Below, piece after piece: positions 8,160 through 16,950 of a DNA stretch of 61,177 nucleotides. The stretch spans positions 1 through 61,177 of the forward strand of contig CAYUEN010000008.1 of the NCBI GenBank assembly GCA_964443745.1, in the 5' to 3' direction. The position numbers and the translations under genes are program-made. The notes beneath the pieces were generated by a model. That model was given only the letters and a program-made list of their open reading frames with translations. It did not search any database and was not told the DNA's origin. Every line of letters begins with the position of its first letter. Within the stretch, counting starts at the first letter, position 1. The stretch comes from CAYUEN01 sp964443745 (lineage in GTDB: Bacteria; Campylobacterota; Campylobacteria; Campylobacterales; QNZT01).

Positions 8160-9202
8160 CAAATCACCTCCAGTTCGGCGTTGATCGCGCCGGCACGTTT
8201 GATCGTTTCGATGATCGCGATGATATCCGCCGGCTTGGCACCGAGTCTTTGCAGGACTCTGGTAACGTTGGCTATCGTGATCTGTCCATATTTCATATTG
8301 ATCACGTTTTGGGAGATATCGACGCTCGCCTCTTCTCCGAATCGCTGTATTCCTTTGCCGGAAGGGAGTTTCGACGTGGGCGAAATCTTCAACGTTAAAT
8401 CGCCGTGGGAGACGACGACCGGATCGATTCTGATATCGATTCCGGCGACGACCGTTCCGGTCTTTTCGTCGATCACCACTTTGGGATGGTTCGGTTTGGA
8501 GATGCGCGTTTGATCCACCTGTGCGAGAAAGGTCACCATACTCATATTGTCCGGTTTTCTCAACTGGATCGTCCTGGGATCCAGCGCGACTGCCGTTCCT
8601 TGTCCGAAAAAGCGGTTGAGGGTGTTTTCGATATGCATCGCCGTCGTGAAATCACTGCGCTTGAGACTCAGCTTGATTCGGCTTTTGGCGTAGAGATCGT
8701 AGGCCACTTCCCTCTCCACCAACGCTCCTTGGTAGATTCTGGCGACCGTCGCCCGATAAGGCTTGCTCTTTTTGCCGGCGAAGCCTTTGCGAATCGTACC
8801 CTGCGCAAGAGCGTAGATTCTGCCGTCCACCCCTTTGAGCGGCGTCAACAACAATGTACCGCCGACGATCGATTTGGCGTCGCCTATGGAGGAGACTTCG
8901 ATATCGATCTTGTCCCCGTGCCTGGCAAACGGCGGGAGTTTGGCGGTGACGACCACCGCCGCGACGTTTTTGGATTTGACGTCCTTGGCGTCGATCTTGA
9001 CGTTGACACTCTGAAGCATACTGGCGATCGCGCGGCGGGTAAACTGGCTGGAGGTACCATCCCCCGTGCCCGCAAGCCCTACGACCAAGCCGTAACCGAT
9101 CAGTTGATTCTCCCGAACACCCACGACACTCGCCACATCCTTGATCTGGGTGGCAAGTAGCGGTTGCAAAAACAGCAGGAGTAGAAACAGACTCTTTTTC
9201 AC
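8159..9202 (-). CDS. flgI: flagellar basal-body P-ring protein
   Basis: 347 residues from a GTG at 9202, with GAGG about ten bases upstream; the longer frame to 9244 would put 14 polar residues before the signal peptide. The signal peptide KKSLFLLLLFLQPLLA is followed by QIKDVASVVGVRENQLIGYG and LVVGLAGTGDGT, the FlgI signature. The C-terminal block (MKYGQITIANVTRVLQRLGAKPADI) is also typical. It forms the periplasmic P ring around the flagellar rod. It overlaps flgJ by one base and follows rsmD after about 45 bases. Confidence 0.96.
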   Translation of the reverse strand: MKKSLFLLLLFLQPLLATQIKDVASVVGVRENQLIGYGLVVGLAGTGDGTSSQFTRRAIASMLQSVNVKIDAKDVKSKNVAAVVVTAKLPPFARHGDKIDIEVSSIGDAKSIVGGTLLLTPLKGVDGRIYALAQGTIRKGFAGKKSKPYRATVARIYQGALVEREVAYDLYAKSRIKLSLKRSDFTTAMHIENTLNRFFGQGTAVALDPRTIQLRKPDNMSMVTFLAQVDQTRISKPNHPKVVIDEKTGTVVAGIDIRIDPVVVSHGDLTLKISPTSKLPSGKGIQRFGEEASVDISQNVINMKYGQITIANVTRVLQRLGAKPADIIAIIETIKRAGAINAELEVI

Positions 9203-9247
9203 GCGATTATCCTCACTCTCTTTATCTTGGCAGTAAACGAGCAAGAA

Positions 9248-9838
9248 CTATGCCACATCATAGTAGCTCAGCGAACTCTTTCCGAATTTTCTGCTCTTTT
9301 TCAGACGAAACGGACCGATCGTCGGCGGCAATACGATCTTGGTGCGGTGTTCGAGGATAATCATCCTGACGATCGAAGGAGGCGTGCGTGAAATCAGCTC
9401 CAATACCCGCTCGTAAATCTCCTCCATACCCGCTCTGATATCGAAAGGAGGGTCGAAGTAGAGATAGGCGCCTCCTTTCCGCTGTCTGATCGCTTCGATC
9501 ACCTCGTCGTAGCGCTCGAAGGTGTCTCCTCTGATCGGATGGGTAGACGTCGCATCGATCGCCCGGCAGTTTTGCAAAAGCGTATCGTAAGCCTTTTGAT
9601 CTTTTTCTATAAACCACACCTCCTTTGCGCCGCGGCTGAGCGCTTCGAGTCCGATCGCTCCGCTCCCTCCGAAAAGTTCCACAAAATAATTACCATGCAG
9701 ATCGTACTGAAGCGTATCGAAAAGAGAACCTTTGAGAATCGATTTACTGCTTCGCGTCGTATCTTTCGCCGGAAGTAGAAGTTTTTTGCCTTTGTGGACT
9801 CCTCCCGTGATCTGTGTCGTGAAAGGTTTAGCTTTCAT
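9248..9838 (-). CDS. rsmD: 16S rRNA (guanine(966)-N2)-methyltransferase
   Basis: 196 residues. It has the RsmD N-terminus (ITGGVHKGKKLLLPAK), the SAM-binding loop VELFGGSGAIGLEALSRGA (about residues 53-71) and the catalytic motif YFDPPF (DPPF near residue 130). It methylates G966 of 16S rRNA during 30S assembly. It overlaps the end of the upstream unknown gene by 11 bases and sits next to flgI, the same arrangement as in Campylobacter. Confidence 0.93.
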   Translation of the reverse strand: MKAKPFTTQITGGVHKGKKLLLPAKDTTRSSKSILKGSLFDTLQYDLHGNYFVELFGGSGAIGLEALSRGAKEVWFIEKDQKAYDTLLQNCRAIDATSTHPIRGDTFERYDEVIEAIRQRKGGAYLYFDPPFDIRAGMEEIYERVLELISRTPPSIVRMIILEHRTKIVLPPTIGPFRLKKSRKFGKSSLSYYDVA

Positions 9839-10211
9839 GATAGGCTCTGATAAGACGATTGATCATCTGTTGATGCTTTTTGTTGAGCCGCGTTATGATG
9901 CGTTCGAGCTCCTCTTTCGTCAACGTTTTGTTTTCGGATACACTTTCTAGCGTCTGCGTAGGCTTCTCTTTCTCCCTCTCGGCTCCCATCTGCACACGCT
10001 TTTGCATCTGTGCGATCTTCGCCATCAACATTTCATAGGTGAAAGGGATCTGGAGATCCTCTCCGATTACGAGCAGGGGCTTTTTGGCGTTGAATCTCCG
10101 GTCCGATACGATTACGTCCGCATCCTTGAGGGGAACGTTTTGGTTGCGCAAAAGAAGTTTCAACCCCTCCAGCAGCAGTTCGGAACGACATGAGAGGCCG
10201 ATTTTTGGCAT
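9828..10211 (-). CDS. conserved protein of unknown function with a receiver-like N-terminus
   Basis: 127 residues from the ATG at 10211 (MPKIGLSCRSELL); an ATG six codons further up has a poorly placed ribosome site. The first 75 residues read like a shortened receiver fold: IGLSCRSELLLEGLKLLLRN, ADVIVSDRRF, KPLLVIG and LQIPFTYEMLMAKI. It lacks the acidic pocket and is smaller than a normal receiver. The C-terminal part is charged and helical (KEELERIITRLNKKHQQMINRL). It is not recognised as a named gene. It overlaps rsmD and is divergent from flaG-fliD-fliS, so a flagellar link is possible. Confidence 0.7.
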   Translation of the reverse strand: MPKIGLSCRSELLLEGLKLLLRNQNVPLKDADVIVSDRRFNAKKPLLVIGEDLQIPFTYEMLMAKIAQMQKRVQMGAEREKEKPTQTLESVSENKTLTKEELERIITRLNKKHQQMINRLIRAYHES

Positions 10212-10329
10212 AAAAGTGTTACCTTTCATCTCTTTTTATGCGATTTTAGCAAAATATCACTTCCCAAACGCTTCAGAATACCTACATCACATCCGATCTA
10301 GAGTTAGAAAAATGCTAAAGGAGTAGCAG

Positions 10330-10695
10330 ATGCAAATGCAATTCAAAGCCGTCTCTCCTCCCCAGAAATACTCGACGGAACATCTTCAGAGCGTATCGAT
10401 ACGGGGCCAGAGCGGTACAAAAAACGCAACGCAAAGGGAGAATCACCCAATTGACGGACCGGGACAGATACGCCAGCCCCGTCCGGAAGAGATCAGCGCG
10501 AAATTCAATCAACTCTCCGATGAGATGGATCTGGACGTCAAATTCGCCTATAATGAAAAGATCGATCAATTCTATATCAACGTCATCGACAAGAGCAGCG
10601 GAGAAGTGATCCGAAAGCTTCCTAGTGACGAAGCGATGAAAATCGCCGAGAGCATGAAAGAGCTCGTCGGTACGCTTTTTGACAAGAGGGGTTGA
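10330..10695 (+). CDS. flaG: FlaG-family flagellar protein
   Basis: 121 residues with a disordered, Gln/Arg-rich N-terminus and a conserved C-terminal FlaG domain: LDVKFAYNEKIDQFYINVID, then SSGEVIRKLPSDEAMKIAESM. AAAGGAG lies six bases before the ATG. In Campylobacter, FlaG influences filament length. It is the first gene of the flaG-fliD-fliS unit, with fliD starting three bases after its stop. Confidence 0.92.
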   Translation: MQMQFKAVSPPQKYSTEHLQSVSIRGQSGTKNATQRENHPIDGPGQIRQPRPEEISAKFNQLSDEMDLDVKFAYNEKIDQFYINVIDKSSGEVIRKLPSDEAMKIAESMKELVGTLFDKRG

Positions 10696-10698
10696 CAG

Positions 10699-12057
10699 AT
10701 GGCCGGCACACTCAGTACCCTCGGACTCGGAAGTCAAGGAGCTCTCTCCTACGATATCATCGACAAACTCAAGGCGGCCGACGAAGCGGCATTTATCAAA
10801 CCGATCGATACCAAAATCTATTCGCTGCAAAACAGACAGAGCGCACTCGGTTCGCTCACCTCGCTCATCGGCGATTTCAAGAACAGCGTCGAAGATCTCG
10901 CTTCCGTGAATTTTTTGGACGACAGAAAGATCGAAACAAGCGGCACTTCCGTCGCGATCGACGTCCAACCAGGATCGAACGTCGACAACGTCACGATCGA
11001 CGTTTCGCAGATCGCTACACGCGATATCCACCACTCGAAAGGTTTCGGCTCCAAAGAGGATACCTTCGCCGACGGTGCCGAGACGATCACGTTGACGATC
11101 GGAGATCAAAACTTCGATATCGATGTCGACGAGACGACGACACTGGAGGATCTTGCGGGATTGATCAACGAAAAGAGCGGCGGAAAGATCAACGCATCGA
11201 TTCTCAACACCGGAGGGGAGACACCCTACGAACTGATCCTCACTTCCAAAGAGACCGGAACGGACAACGACATCTCGATGAGCGCCTCGGGCAACGCTCT
11301 TGCCAACTTGAACATGAGCGAAGTCCAAAACGCACAGGATGCCCGTTTTACTTACAACGGCATCGAAGTGACAAGGGGCACGAACAAAATCGACGATCTC
11401 ATCGGCGGTATCTCCCTCACGCTGAAAGAGACGGGAGAATCGAAAATCTCCATCGAACAGGACAACGACGCCATCTCGCAGAAGGTGCAGAATTTCGTCG
11501 ACAAATACAACGAGGTGATGGGGCAGATCAAAACCTTCACCCAATACGACCCCGATACGAAAACGGCGGGCGCACTCCAAGGGGTGAGTGAGATCAATGC
11601 CCTAAAAAGCGGTATCCAGGAGGTGATCGAAACCGTCACCGTCAAAGGAAGAACACTGCAGGATGCGGGAATCGAAATTGACCGTTACGGAAATATGAGT
11701 TTCGATAAAGAGAAATTTACGACTCTACTTGAGAACGATCCGACCGCCGTCACCGATCTTTTTACGGGCGATGTGCTTTCGGAAAGCAGTGACGACGACG
11801 GCGTTTTCACCCGTCTCAAAGAGCGTCTCAAGGAGCTTGCGACGGGTTATGATTCGATGTTGAAAAATCTTTCCGGAGAGTTTGACGAAAAGATGAGCGC
11901 ACTCGAAGAGAGCAAAGAAAAAGCGAAAGAGAGACTCGAAAACAGATACGAAATCATGGCAAAAAAATTCGCTTCGTTCGATGCCATGATCGGTCGAATC
12001 AACAACCAATTCAGCGCCCTGGATATGGTTATCAAGCAACAACTCAGCCAAAAATAG
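10699..12057 (+). CDS. fliD: flagellar filament cap protein (HAP2)
   Basis: 452 residues. The N-terminal FliD domain is clear (TLGLGSQGALSYDIIDKLKAADEAAFIKPID), as is the FliD C-terminal domain with VQNFVDKYNEVM and TLQDAGIEIDRYGNMSFDKEKF. The long coiled-coil tail ends in INNQFSALDMVIKQQLSQ. FliD forms the pentameric or hexameric cap at the filament tip and folds incoming flagellin. It is shorter than many homologues because the variable head domain is small. It is flanked by flaG and its operon partner fliS. Confidence 0.96.
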   Translation: MAGTLSTLGLGSQGALSYDIIDKLKAADEAAFIKPIDTKIYSLQNRQSALGSLTSLIGDFKNSVEDLASVNFLDDRKIETSGTSVAIDVQPGSNVDNVTIDVSQIATRDIHHSKGFGSKEDTFADGAETITLTIGDQNFDIDVDETTTLEDLAGLINEKSGGKINASILNTGGETPYELILTSKETGTDNDISMSASGNALANLNMSEVQNAQDARFTYNGIEVTRGTNKIDDLIGGISLTLKETGESKISIEQDNDAISQKVQNFVDKYNEVMGQIKTFTQYDPDTKTAGALQGVSEINALKSGIQEVIETVTVKGRTLQDAGIEIDRYGNMSFDKEKFTTLLENDPTAVTDLFTGDVLSESSDDDGVFTRLKERLKELATGYDSMLKNLSGEFDEKMSALEESKEKAKERLENRYEIMAKKFASFDAMIGRINNQFSALDMVIKQQLSQK

Positions 12058-12073
12058 AAGATAAAGGATACAG

Positions 12074-12481
12074 ATGCGACGTAACGCTTATCAGGCCTAT
12101 ACCCAAAACCACACCAATATCCATTCACCGGAGAAACTGATCGAGATGCTCTACGAAGGGGTGCTCAGATTCACCTCTCTGGCAAAGCGTGCGATCGAAC
12201 AGAGGGATATGGAAGCAAAATCCAAATGGATTAACCGCTCCACCGATATTTTCATCGAATTGATCAACTCTCTGAGCAACGACGGAACGGAGATGACCGC
12301 CTATCTCTCCGGGCTCTATATGCATCAGATCAAACTTCTCACCCAAGCGAACGTTCGCAACTCCACCAAAGAGCTCGACACGATCATCCATGTCGCGAGC
12401 GTACTGCTGGAGACGTGGAGGGATGAAACCTCTCCTCAAAAAACGAGCCAAGAGCACAAACTTGAAACAGCCGTGGCTTAA
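12074..12481 (+). CDS. fliS: flagellin export chaperone
   Basis: 135 residues with the FliS hallmarks: N-terminal AYTQNHTNIHSPEKLIEMLYEGVLRF, then AIEQRDMEAKSKWINRSTDIFIELINSL, and the glycine-containing helix turn LSGLYMHQIKLLTQAN. It binds the C-terminus of flagellin and prevents early polymerisation in the cytoplasm. AAAGGA precedes the ATG. The next gene begins inside its 3' end in another frame. Confidence 0.95.
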   Translation: MRRNAYQAYTQNHTNIHSPEKLIEMLYEGVLRFTSLAKRAIEQRDMEAKSKWINRSTDIFIELINSLSNDGTEMTAYLSGLYMHQIKLLTQANVRNSTKELDTIIHVASVLLETWRDETSPQKTSQEHKLETAVA

Positions 12482-12719
12482 GGCGTTTAAAATCGCGATC
12501 GTCGAAGAGGATTTTTCCGATATCGACGCACTTGTAGCGAAAATGCCGATATTTTCCGATCCGGCCGAGATGGAAGAGGCGGCCGCTTTGCTCAAAGAGG
12601 CGAAAAAGAGGATCCAAAAAGAGCGCGAAGAGACGCTTTTGCAGATGGAATCGCTCAAAAAGCAACGGCACTTCGTCGACACGGCCGCCAAAAAAAACCG
12701 CTTTGTCTACTACAGCTGA
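12423..12719 (+). CDS. small charged protein overlapping fliS, possible FliT-like role
   Basis: 98 residues from the ATG at 12423, which lies inside fliS, so the two genes overlap by 59 bases. The protein starts basic (MKPLLKKRAKSTNLKQPWLK) and continues as an acidic then helical segment with KEAKKRIQKEREETLLQMESLKKQ. No known domain is recognised. A small helical protein after fliS suggests a flagellar accessory such as a FliT-type chaperone, but this is inferred from position. Its last ten bases overlap the convergent cation-efflux gene. Confidence 0.65.
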   Translation: MKPLLKKRAKSTNLKQPWLKAFKIAIVEEDFSDIDALVAKMPIFSDPAEMEEAAALLKEAKKRIQKEREETLLQMESLKKQRHFVDTAAKKNRFVYYS

Positions 12720-13618
12720 GACTCCAGACTCCTCTTCTGCTCCGTATTGATCTCACTGTCGTCGTAAGGATCGAGATGGATGTTGACGATCCATTCGTGT
12801 CTGTCGTCGAGTTTTTTGATCGCCTCCTCTACCCCATCACTCACACGATGCGCCTCCAACAGCGAACTCTCCGGCGTAAACACCAGATGCACATCCACGA
12901 AATTGATATTTCCCGAACGCCTCGTTTTTAGAAAGTGATAACCGGTAATCCCTCTTTCATTCTCCAAAATCCGTCTGATCCCCTCGACGATCTCCTCTTC
13001 CAGCGCGCCATCGAGCAAAACGTAGATCCCTTCTTGTATCAACTCGTAAGCGGAGTAGATGATATACAGTGCGATCGCCGCACCCATCAGCGAATCGATC
13101 AGCTCGATCCCGGTGAGTTTCACCACCACCAGAGAGATCAGAATCACCCCGTTGGTATAGATATCCGTCTTGTAGTGGAGCGCATCCGATTTGATCACCA
13201 TACTGTCCGTCTTTTTGGCGACATGGTTCAAAAAGAGTACCAGTGCGATCGTAATCACGAGGGAAATCACCATCACGACGATCGAAGGGGTCAACAGCTC
13301 CGTCGTACCGTGGGTGATCGCCTTTCGGACCGCTTCGTAGAAGATGAAAAGACCCGAAAGGGTGATCACCGTCCCTTCGATGACGGCCGCGAGCGCTTCG
13401 ATCTTTCCCCTTCCGTAGTTAAACTGGCTATCAGCCGGTTTTTCCGCCTTGGTGACGGCGAAAAAGTTGAAGAGAGAGACGATCAGATCGAGTACCGAAT
13501 CGACGGCACTCGCAAGTACCGCCACCGATCCGCTCATAATCCCGATGGCGAGTTTGATCACGATCAGGAGCGTCGAAGTCATCGAAGCGACGACGGTCGC
13601 CTTCTTCTGCAGTGTCAA
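12710..13618 (-). CDS. cation diffusion facilitator (FieF/YiiP-type) transporter
   Basis: 302 residues with six membrane helices and a cytoplasmic ferredoxin-like C-terminal domain. The metal-site pattern of the family is visible: ASAVDSVLDLIVSLFNFFAV in helix 2 and ALHYKTDIYTNGVI in helix 5. The C-terminal domain holds GNINFVDVHLVF and HEWIVNIHLDPYD. It should export Zn(II), Fe(II) or a similar divalent ion in exchange for protons; the ion cannot be told from sequence. The start is TTG with AAGGAG five bases upstream, and a clear TATAAT lies behind it. Confidence 0.92.
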   Translation of the reverse strand: MTLQKKATVVASMTSTLLIVIKLAIGIMSGSVAVLASAVDSVLDLIVSLFNFFAVTKAEKPADSQFNYGRGKIEALAAVIEGTVITLSGLFIFYEAVRKAITHGTTELLTPSIVVMVISLVITIALVLFLNHVAKKTDSMVIKSDALHYKTDIYTNGVILISLVVVKLTGIELIDSLMGAAIALYIIYSAYELIQEGIYVLLDGALEEEIVEGIRRILENERGITGYHFLKTRRSGNINFVDVHLVFTPESSLLEAHRVSDGVEEAIKKLDDRHEWIVNIHLDPYDDSEINTEQKRSLESQL

Positions 13619-13645
13619 GATTTCTCCTTCTTTTTCGATCGTGAC

Positions 13646-13651
13646 ATTATA
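13646..13651 (-). promoter_or_regulatory. -10 element for the cation-efflux gene
   Basis: The minus strand reads TATAAT in the context GGGTATAATGTCACG, 28 bases before the TTG start, with T-rich sequence about 17 bases further up. Confidence 0.55.
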
Positions 13652-13734
13652 CCCACTATAGTTTTAGGCAAAAACCACACCCCGGAATCCACAGGATATC
13701 ACCATCGATCCCCTTTTGGAAAAATAGATCGCTT

Positions 13735-13855
13735 TTTAATTCTAGGATATGGAATTATTGTAAATATTTAATATTTTCTAAAGTATTTTTAATTTTTTTT
13801 GGATATTCTTATAAAAAATCTTATACACGTTCTATTTACGAAGTTTATGTATAAT
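13735..13855 (+). promoter_or_regulatory. AT-rich intergenic block with the dsbD promoter
   Basis: The 265-base gap between the divergent cation-efflux and dsbD genes holds an unusually AT-rich block (about 13735-13845, including TTTTTAATTTTTTTT) in an otherwise GC-balanced region. A consensus TATAAT lies at 13850-13855, preceded directly by TG, 28 bases before the dsbD ATG. Periodic T tracts upstream of a strong -10 are the usual sigma-70 promoter form in Campylobacterota. No RNA gene or ORF is visible here. Confidence 0.55.
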
Positions 13856-13883
13856 ACCGAAATTTCAAACAAAGGGTATCCAT

Positions 13884-15710
13884 ATGCCACAGTTTACGAG
13901 ACTTCTGCTGCTGATACTGCTGATGGGAACATCGTTGTCCGCTTTTTTGCAAGAGGGGGTCCTCTCCCCCAAAGAGGCGTTTCAAGCCAGTGCCGTCAAG
14001 GAAGGTGACCATATCCATACCCTCATCAAATTGGGAAAAGGGATCTACGTCTACGACGACCAGCTCAAATATACGATCACCAAACCGAAAAAAGTCTCTC
14101 TCGATTCGCTCATTGCGCGACCCAAACCCGAAAAGTTCCACGGGTTCAGTGTCCACCGAGGCCGCGACATCGTCGTAGATATTCCTCTGGAACTGATCAG
14201 AAAGAAGATAGGAGAGGCATCCTCTTTTACGTTGCAGATCGCGTTCCAGGGGTGTTCGCAAAAGGGCCTCTGCTATCAGCCGATGGTTCAAAATTTCGAC
14301 TTTTCCCTCTCCCAAACGGCTGCAAACACCCCTGCCGGCTGGGGTAAAAAAGAGGTGAAGATACCACAGAAGAGTCCCGAATCCTCCTTGGAAGCGCCGC
14401 CGCAGTCGGAAGAGAGTTCGATCGCACAGAAGCTCAAACAGAGTTCTCTTTTGACGATTCTGATCCTCTTTTTCGGATTCGGACTCCTACTGGCGCTCAC
14501 CCCTTGCGTCTTTCCGATGATTCCGATCCTCTCCTCCGTCATCGTGATGGAGTCGAAACAGAGTCAGAATATGAGTATGGGACGCGGGATTTTTCTCTCC
14601 TTCGTCTATGCCGTCTCAGCGGCGCTGGTCTACGCCGTCGCGGGAGTGTTGGCGGGGCTTTTCGGCGCCAATATCCAGACTGCGATGCAAAATCCGTGGG
14701 TATTGGGCGTTTTCAGCCTGATTTTCGTCGCTCTCGCCTTTTCGATGTTCGGTTACTACGAAATTCAGCTACCGCGAAGCCTGCAGAATTTCGTCAATAG
14801 AAAATCGGACAGTGCCAGGGGCAGCGGCGCCGTTGGCGCGGCGATCATGGGGCTGCTTTCCGCCTTGATCGTAGGCCCTTGTGTCGCCCCGCCGCTTGCG
14901 GGCGCCCTACTCTATATCGGAGAGACGGGTGACGCACTTCTGGGCGGACTCGCGCTTTTCGTGATGGGACTGGGAATGGGGCTGCCGCTGCTCCTTGTCG
15001 GCGCGGGTGCCGGAAAATTCATGCCCAAACCCGGCGGATGGATGACGCGCGTCTCGCACATTTTCGGTGTGGTGATGCTTTTTATCGCCGTCGCTTTTCT
15101 CTCTCGTATCATCCCCCCGTCCGTGACACTCGCTCTCTACGGCCTCCTGCTTATCGGTAGCGGTATCTACGCCGGTGCGCTCGAACCTTTCGGGAAAGAG
15201 GTCGCCGGAATCTTGAAAATCTTCAAAGTGATCGCTTTCGTACTTTTGGTTTTGGGTATCTTCGAGCTCGTCGGTGCCTTCAGCGGCGCGAACGATCCGC
15301 TGGATCCTTTCGCCCGCTTCCGCGCAAAATCCGCCGCACTCGCCCAAACCGCACCGACGTTCAAGAGAGTCTCCGATATCGACGCGCTCGAAGCGGCCAT
15401 TCGAAAAAGCGACAAACCGGTCATGATCGACTTCTCCGCCAAATGGTGCACCGCCTGCAAGGAGCTCGAACACAATACCTTCTCCGATCCGAGAGTACAG
15501 GCGTTGATGCGCCGCTTCACCCTGTTGCAGGTGGATGTGACCGACAACACCGAAGCGGACAAGGCGCTCTTGAAAAAATACGGCATTTTCGGGCCGCCCG
15601 CGATCATCTTCTACGACAAGTCGCACAACGAACTCAAAAACAGACGCATCATCGGCTACAAACCGCCCGAATTTTTCGTCCGCCATCTCAAATCCGTTCT
15701 CGGAGCGTAA
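13884..15710 (+). CDS. dsbD: thiol:disulfide interchange protein DsbD
   Basis: 608 residues in three modules. A signal peptide (to about residue 20) is followed by a periplasmic alpha domain with its redox pair in FQGCSQKGLC (C124, C130). A CcdA-like membrane domain has cysteines in LTPCVFPMIP (C208) and VGPCVAPPLAG (about C333). A C-terminal thioredoxin domain carries AKWCTACKE (C522, C525). It passes electrons from cytoplasmic thioredoxin to the periplasm, keeping thiols reduced, which cytochrome c maturation needs; the window encodes two multihaem cytochromes. AAAGGG precedes the ATG. Confidence 0.96.
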   Translation: MPQFTRLLLLILLMGTSLSAFLQEGVLSPKEAFQASAVKEGDHIHTLIKLGKGIYVYDDQLKYTITKPKKVSLDSLIARPKPEKFHGFSVHRGRDIVVDIPLELIRKKIGEASSFTLQIAFQGCSQKGLCYQPMVQNFDFSLSQTAANTPAGWGKKEVKIPQKSPESSLEAPPQSEESSIAQKLKQSSLLTILILFFGFGLLLALTPCVFPMIPILSSVIVMESKQSQNMSMGRGIFLSFVYAVSAALVYAVAGVLAGLFGANIQTAMQNPWVLGVFSLIFVALAFSMFGYYEIQLPRSLQNFVNRKSDSARGSGAVGAAIMGLLSALIVGPCVAPPLAGALLYIGETGDALLGGLALFVMGLGMGLPLLLVGAGAGKFMPKPGGWMTRVSHIFGVVMLFIAVAFLSRIIPPSVTLALYGLLLIGSGIYAGALEPFGKEVAGILKIFKVIAFVLLVLGIFELVGAFSGANDPLDPFARFRAKSAALAQTAPTFKRVSDIDALEAAIRKSDKPVMIDFSAKWCTACKELEHNTFSDPRVQALMRRFTLLQVDVTDNTEADKALLKKYGIFGPPAIIFYDKSHNELKNRRIIGYKPPEFFVRHLKSVLGA

Positions 15711-15711
15711 C

Positions 15712-16950
15712 GTGTTGCTCACCATCGGAATCGTCTATTTCATCTATATTCTCACCCGCGTCTACCTCTCGGTTATGGAGATCGGCTATGTCGCCAAAGC
15801 CAAATACCAAAAACCGGTCATTTTGCTCCCCTCCAACTACATCAAGGCGGCCAACTACAGAATCTCCTCCCAACGGGTCGAAATTCTCGACGCCCTGGTG
15901 GATTATCTGCTTTTCATCTTCTGGATCGGATACGGTCTTCAGTGGCTGGATCGCACGATCGCCATCGAAGATCCCGCTCTCAAATCGGTCGTTTTCGTGC
16001 TCGCCTTTTTGGCGATCAACTATCTTGGTTCGCTCCCTCTCTCGCTCTATCAAACCTTCGTTCTGGATAAAAAATACGGCTTTAGCAATATGAGCGCGAA
16101 ACTCTTTGTGAGCGATCTTTTCAAAAGCGCGCTGCTAACCGCTCTTTTCGGCGGGGCGATCATATGGATTCTCGCCAAAATCATCCTCTTCGTGCAAAAT
16201 TGGTGGCTGCTCGGTTTCGGGGTGGTTTTCGCAGTTATACTGATCATAAATCTTCTCTATCCCACGCTCATCGCACCCCTGTTCAACAAATTCACGCCGC
16301 TTGAAGACGAAAAACTCAAAACTTCGATCGAAACGTTGATGGAGCGTGTGGGTCTTAGAAGCGACGGTGTCTACACGATGGACGCGAGCAAGCGCGACAA
16401 CCGTCTAAACGCCTATTTCGGCGGATTGGGGCGTTCCAAACGAGTCGTTCTCTTCGATACGCTCGTAAAGAAGCTGACCGAAAACGAACTGCTGGCGGTA
16501 CTAGGGCACGAATTGGGACACTACGCGCACAAGGATATCTGGAAAAACATCTTCATGATGGGAATGCTCTTTTTTCTCCTCTTCTTCATCTTCGGCCATC
16601 TTCCCCAAAATCTCTTTACGGCACTTCATGTACCCAAAACACCCTATACGATCATGGCGCTCTTTATGCTCTTTGCTCCGGTGATCATGCTCTTTTATAT
16701 GCCGCTGATGGGGCTGGTGAGCCGGCACAACGAATATGAAGCCGATAAATTCGGTGCCTCCTGCCAAAACGAAATCGAACTGGCGAACGCTCTGCAGAAA
16801 CTGGCGAACGAGAACAAGAGCTTTCCCAAATCGCATCCGATTTTCATCTTTTTCTACTACACCCATCCTCCGCTGATCGAAAGACTCAAGCGTCTGGGGA
16901 TGGATATCGACGACGATCGATCGAGTCTTGAAGAGAGCCGGCCGACGTGA
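15712..16950 (+). CDS. M48-family (Ste24/CAAX-type) membrane metalloprotease
   Basis: 412 residues from a GTG two bases after the dsbD stop. It has a multi-helix membrane N-terminus, the zinc motif HELGH (H266, E267, H270) in LAVLGHELGHYAHKDIWKN, and the downstream glutamate motif NEYEADKFGA (about residues 340-349). The Ste24 motif NRLNAYFGGLGRSKRVVLFDTL is also typical. It is an inner-membrane endopeptidase, probably for membrane-protein quality control. Its last four bases overlap prmC (GTGA). Confidence 0.93.
   Translation: MLLTIGIVYFIYILTRVYLSVMEIGYVAKAKYQKPVILLPSNYIKAANYRISSQRVEILDALVDYLLFIFWIGYGLQWLDRTIAIEDPALKSVVFVLAFLAINYLGSLPLSLYQTFVLDKKYGFSNMSAKLFVSDLFKSALLTALFGGAIIWILAKIILFVQNWWLLGFGVVFAVILIINLLYPTLIAPLFNKFTPLEDEKLKTSIETLMERVGLRSDGVYTMDASKRDNRLNAYFGGLGRSKRVVLFDTLVKKLTENELLAVLGHELGHYAHKDIWKNIFMMGMLFFLLFFIFGHLPQNLFTALHVPKTPYTIMALFMLFAPVIMLFYMPLMGLVSRHNEYEADKFGASCQNEIELANALQKLANENKSFPKSHPIFIFFYYTHPPLIERLKRLGMDIDDDRSSLEESRPT

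Noticed and set aside
10241..10300. CGATTT and CCGATCTA before flaG as FliA -10 elements.
   Set aside because: No TAAA lies at the right distance from either, so the match is not better than chance.
10315..11580. A 421-codon frame opposite fliD.
   Set aside because: fliD and flaG on the plus strand are well supported by conserved domains and ribosome sites.
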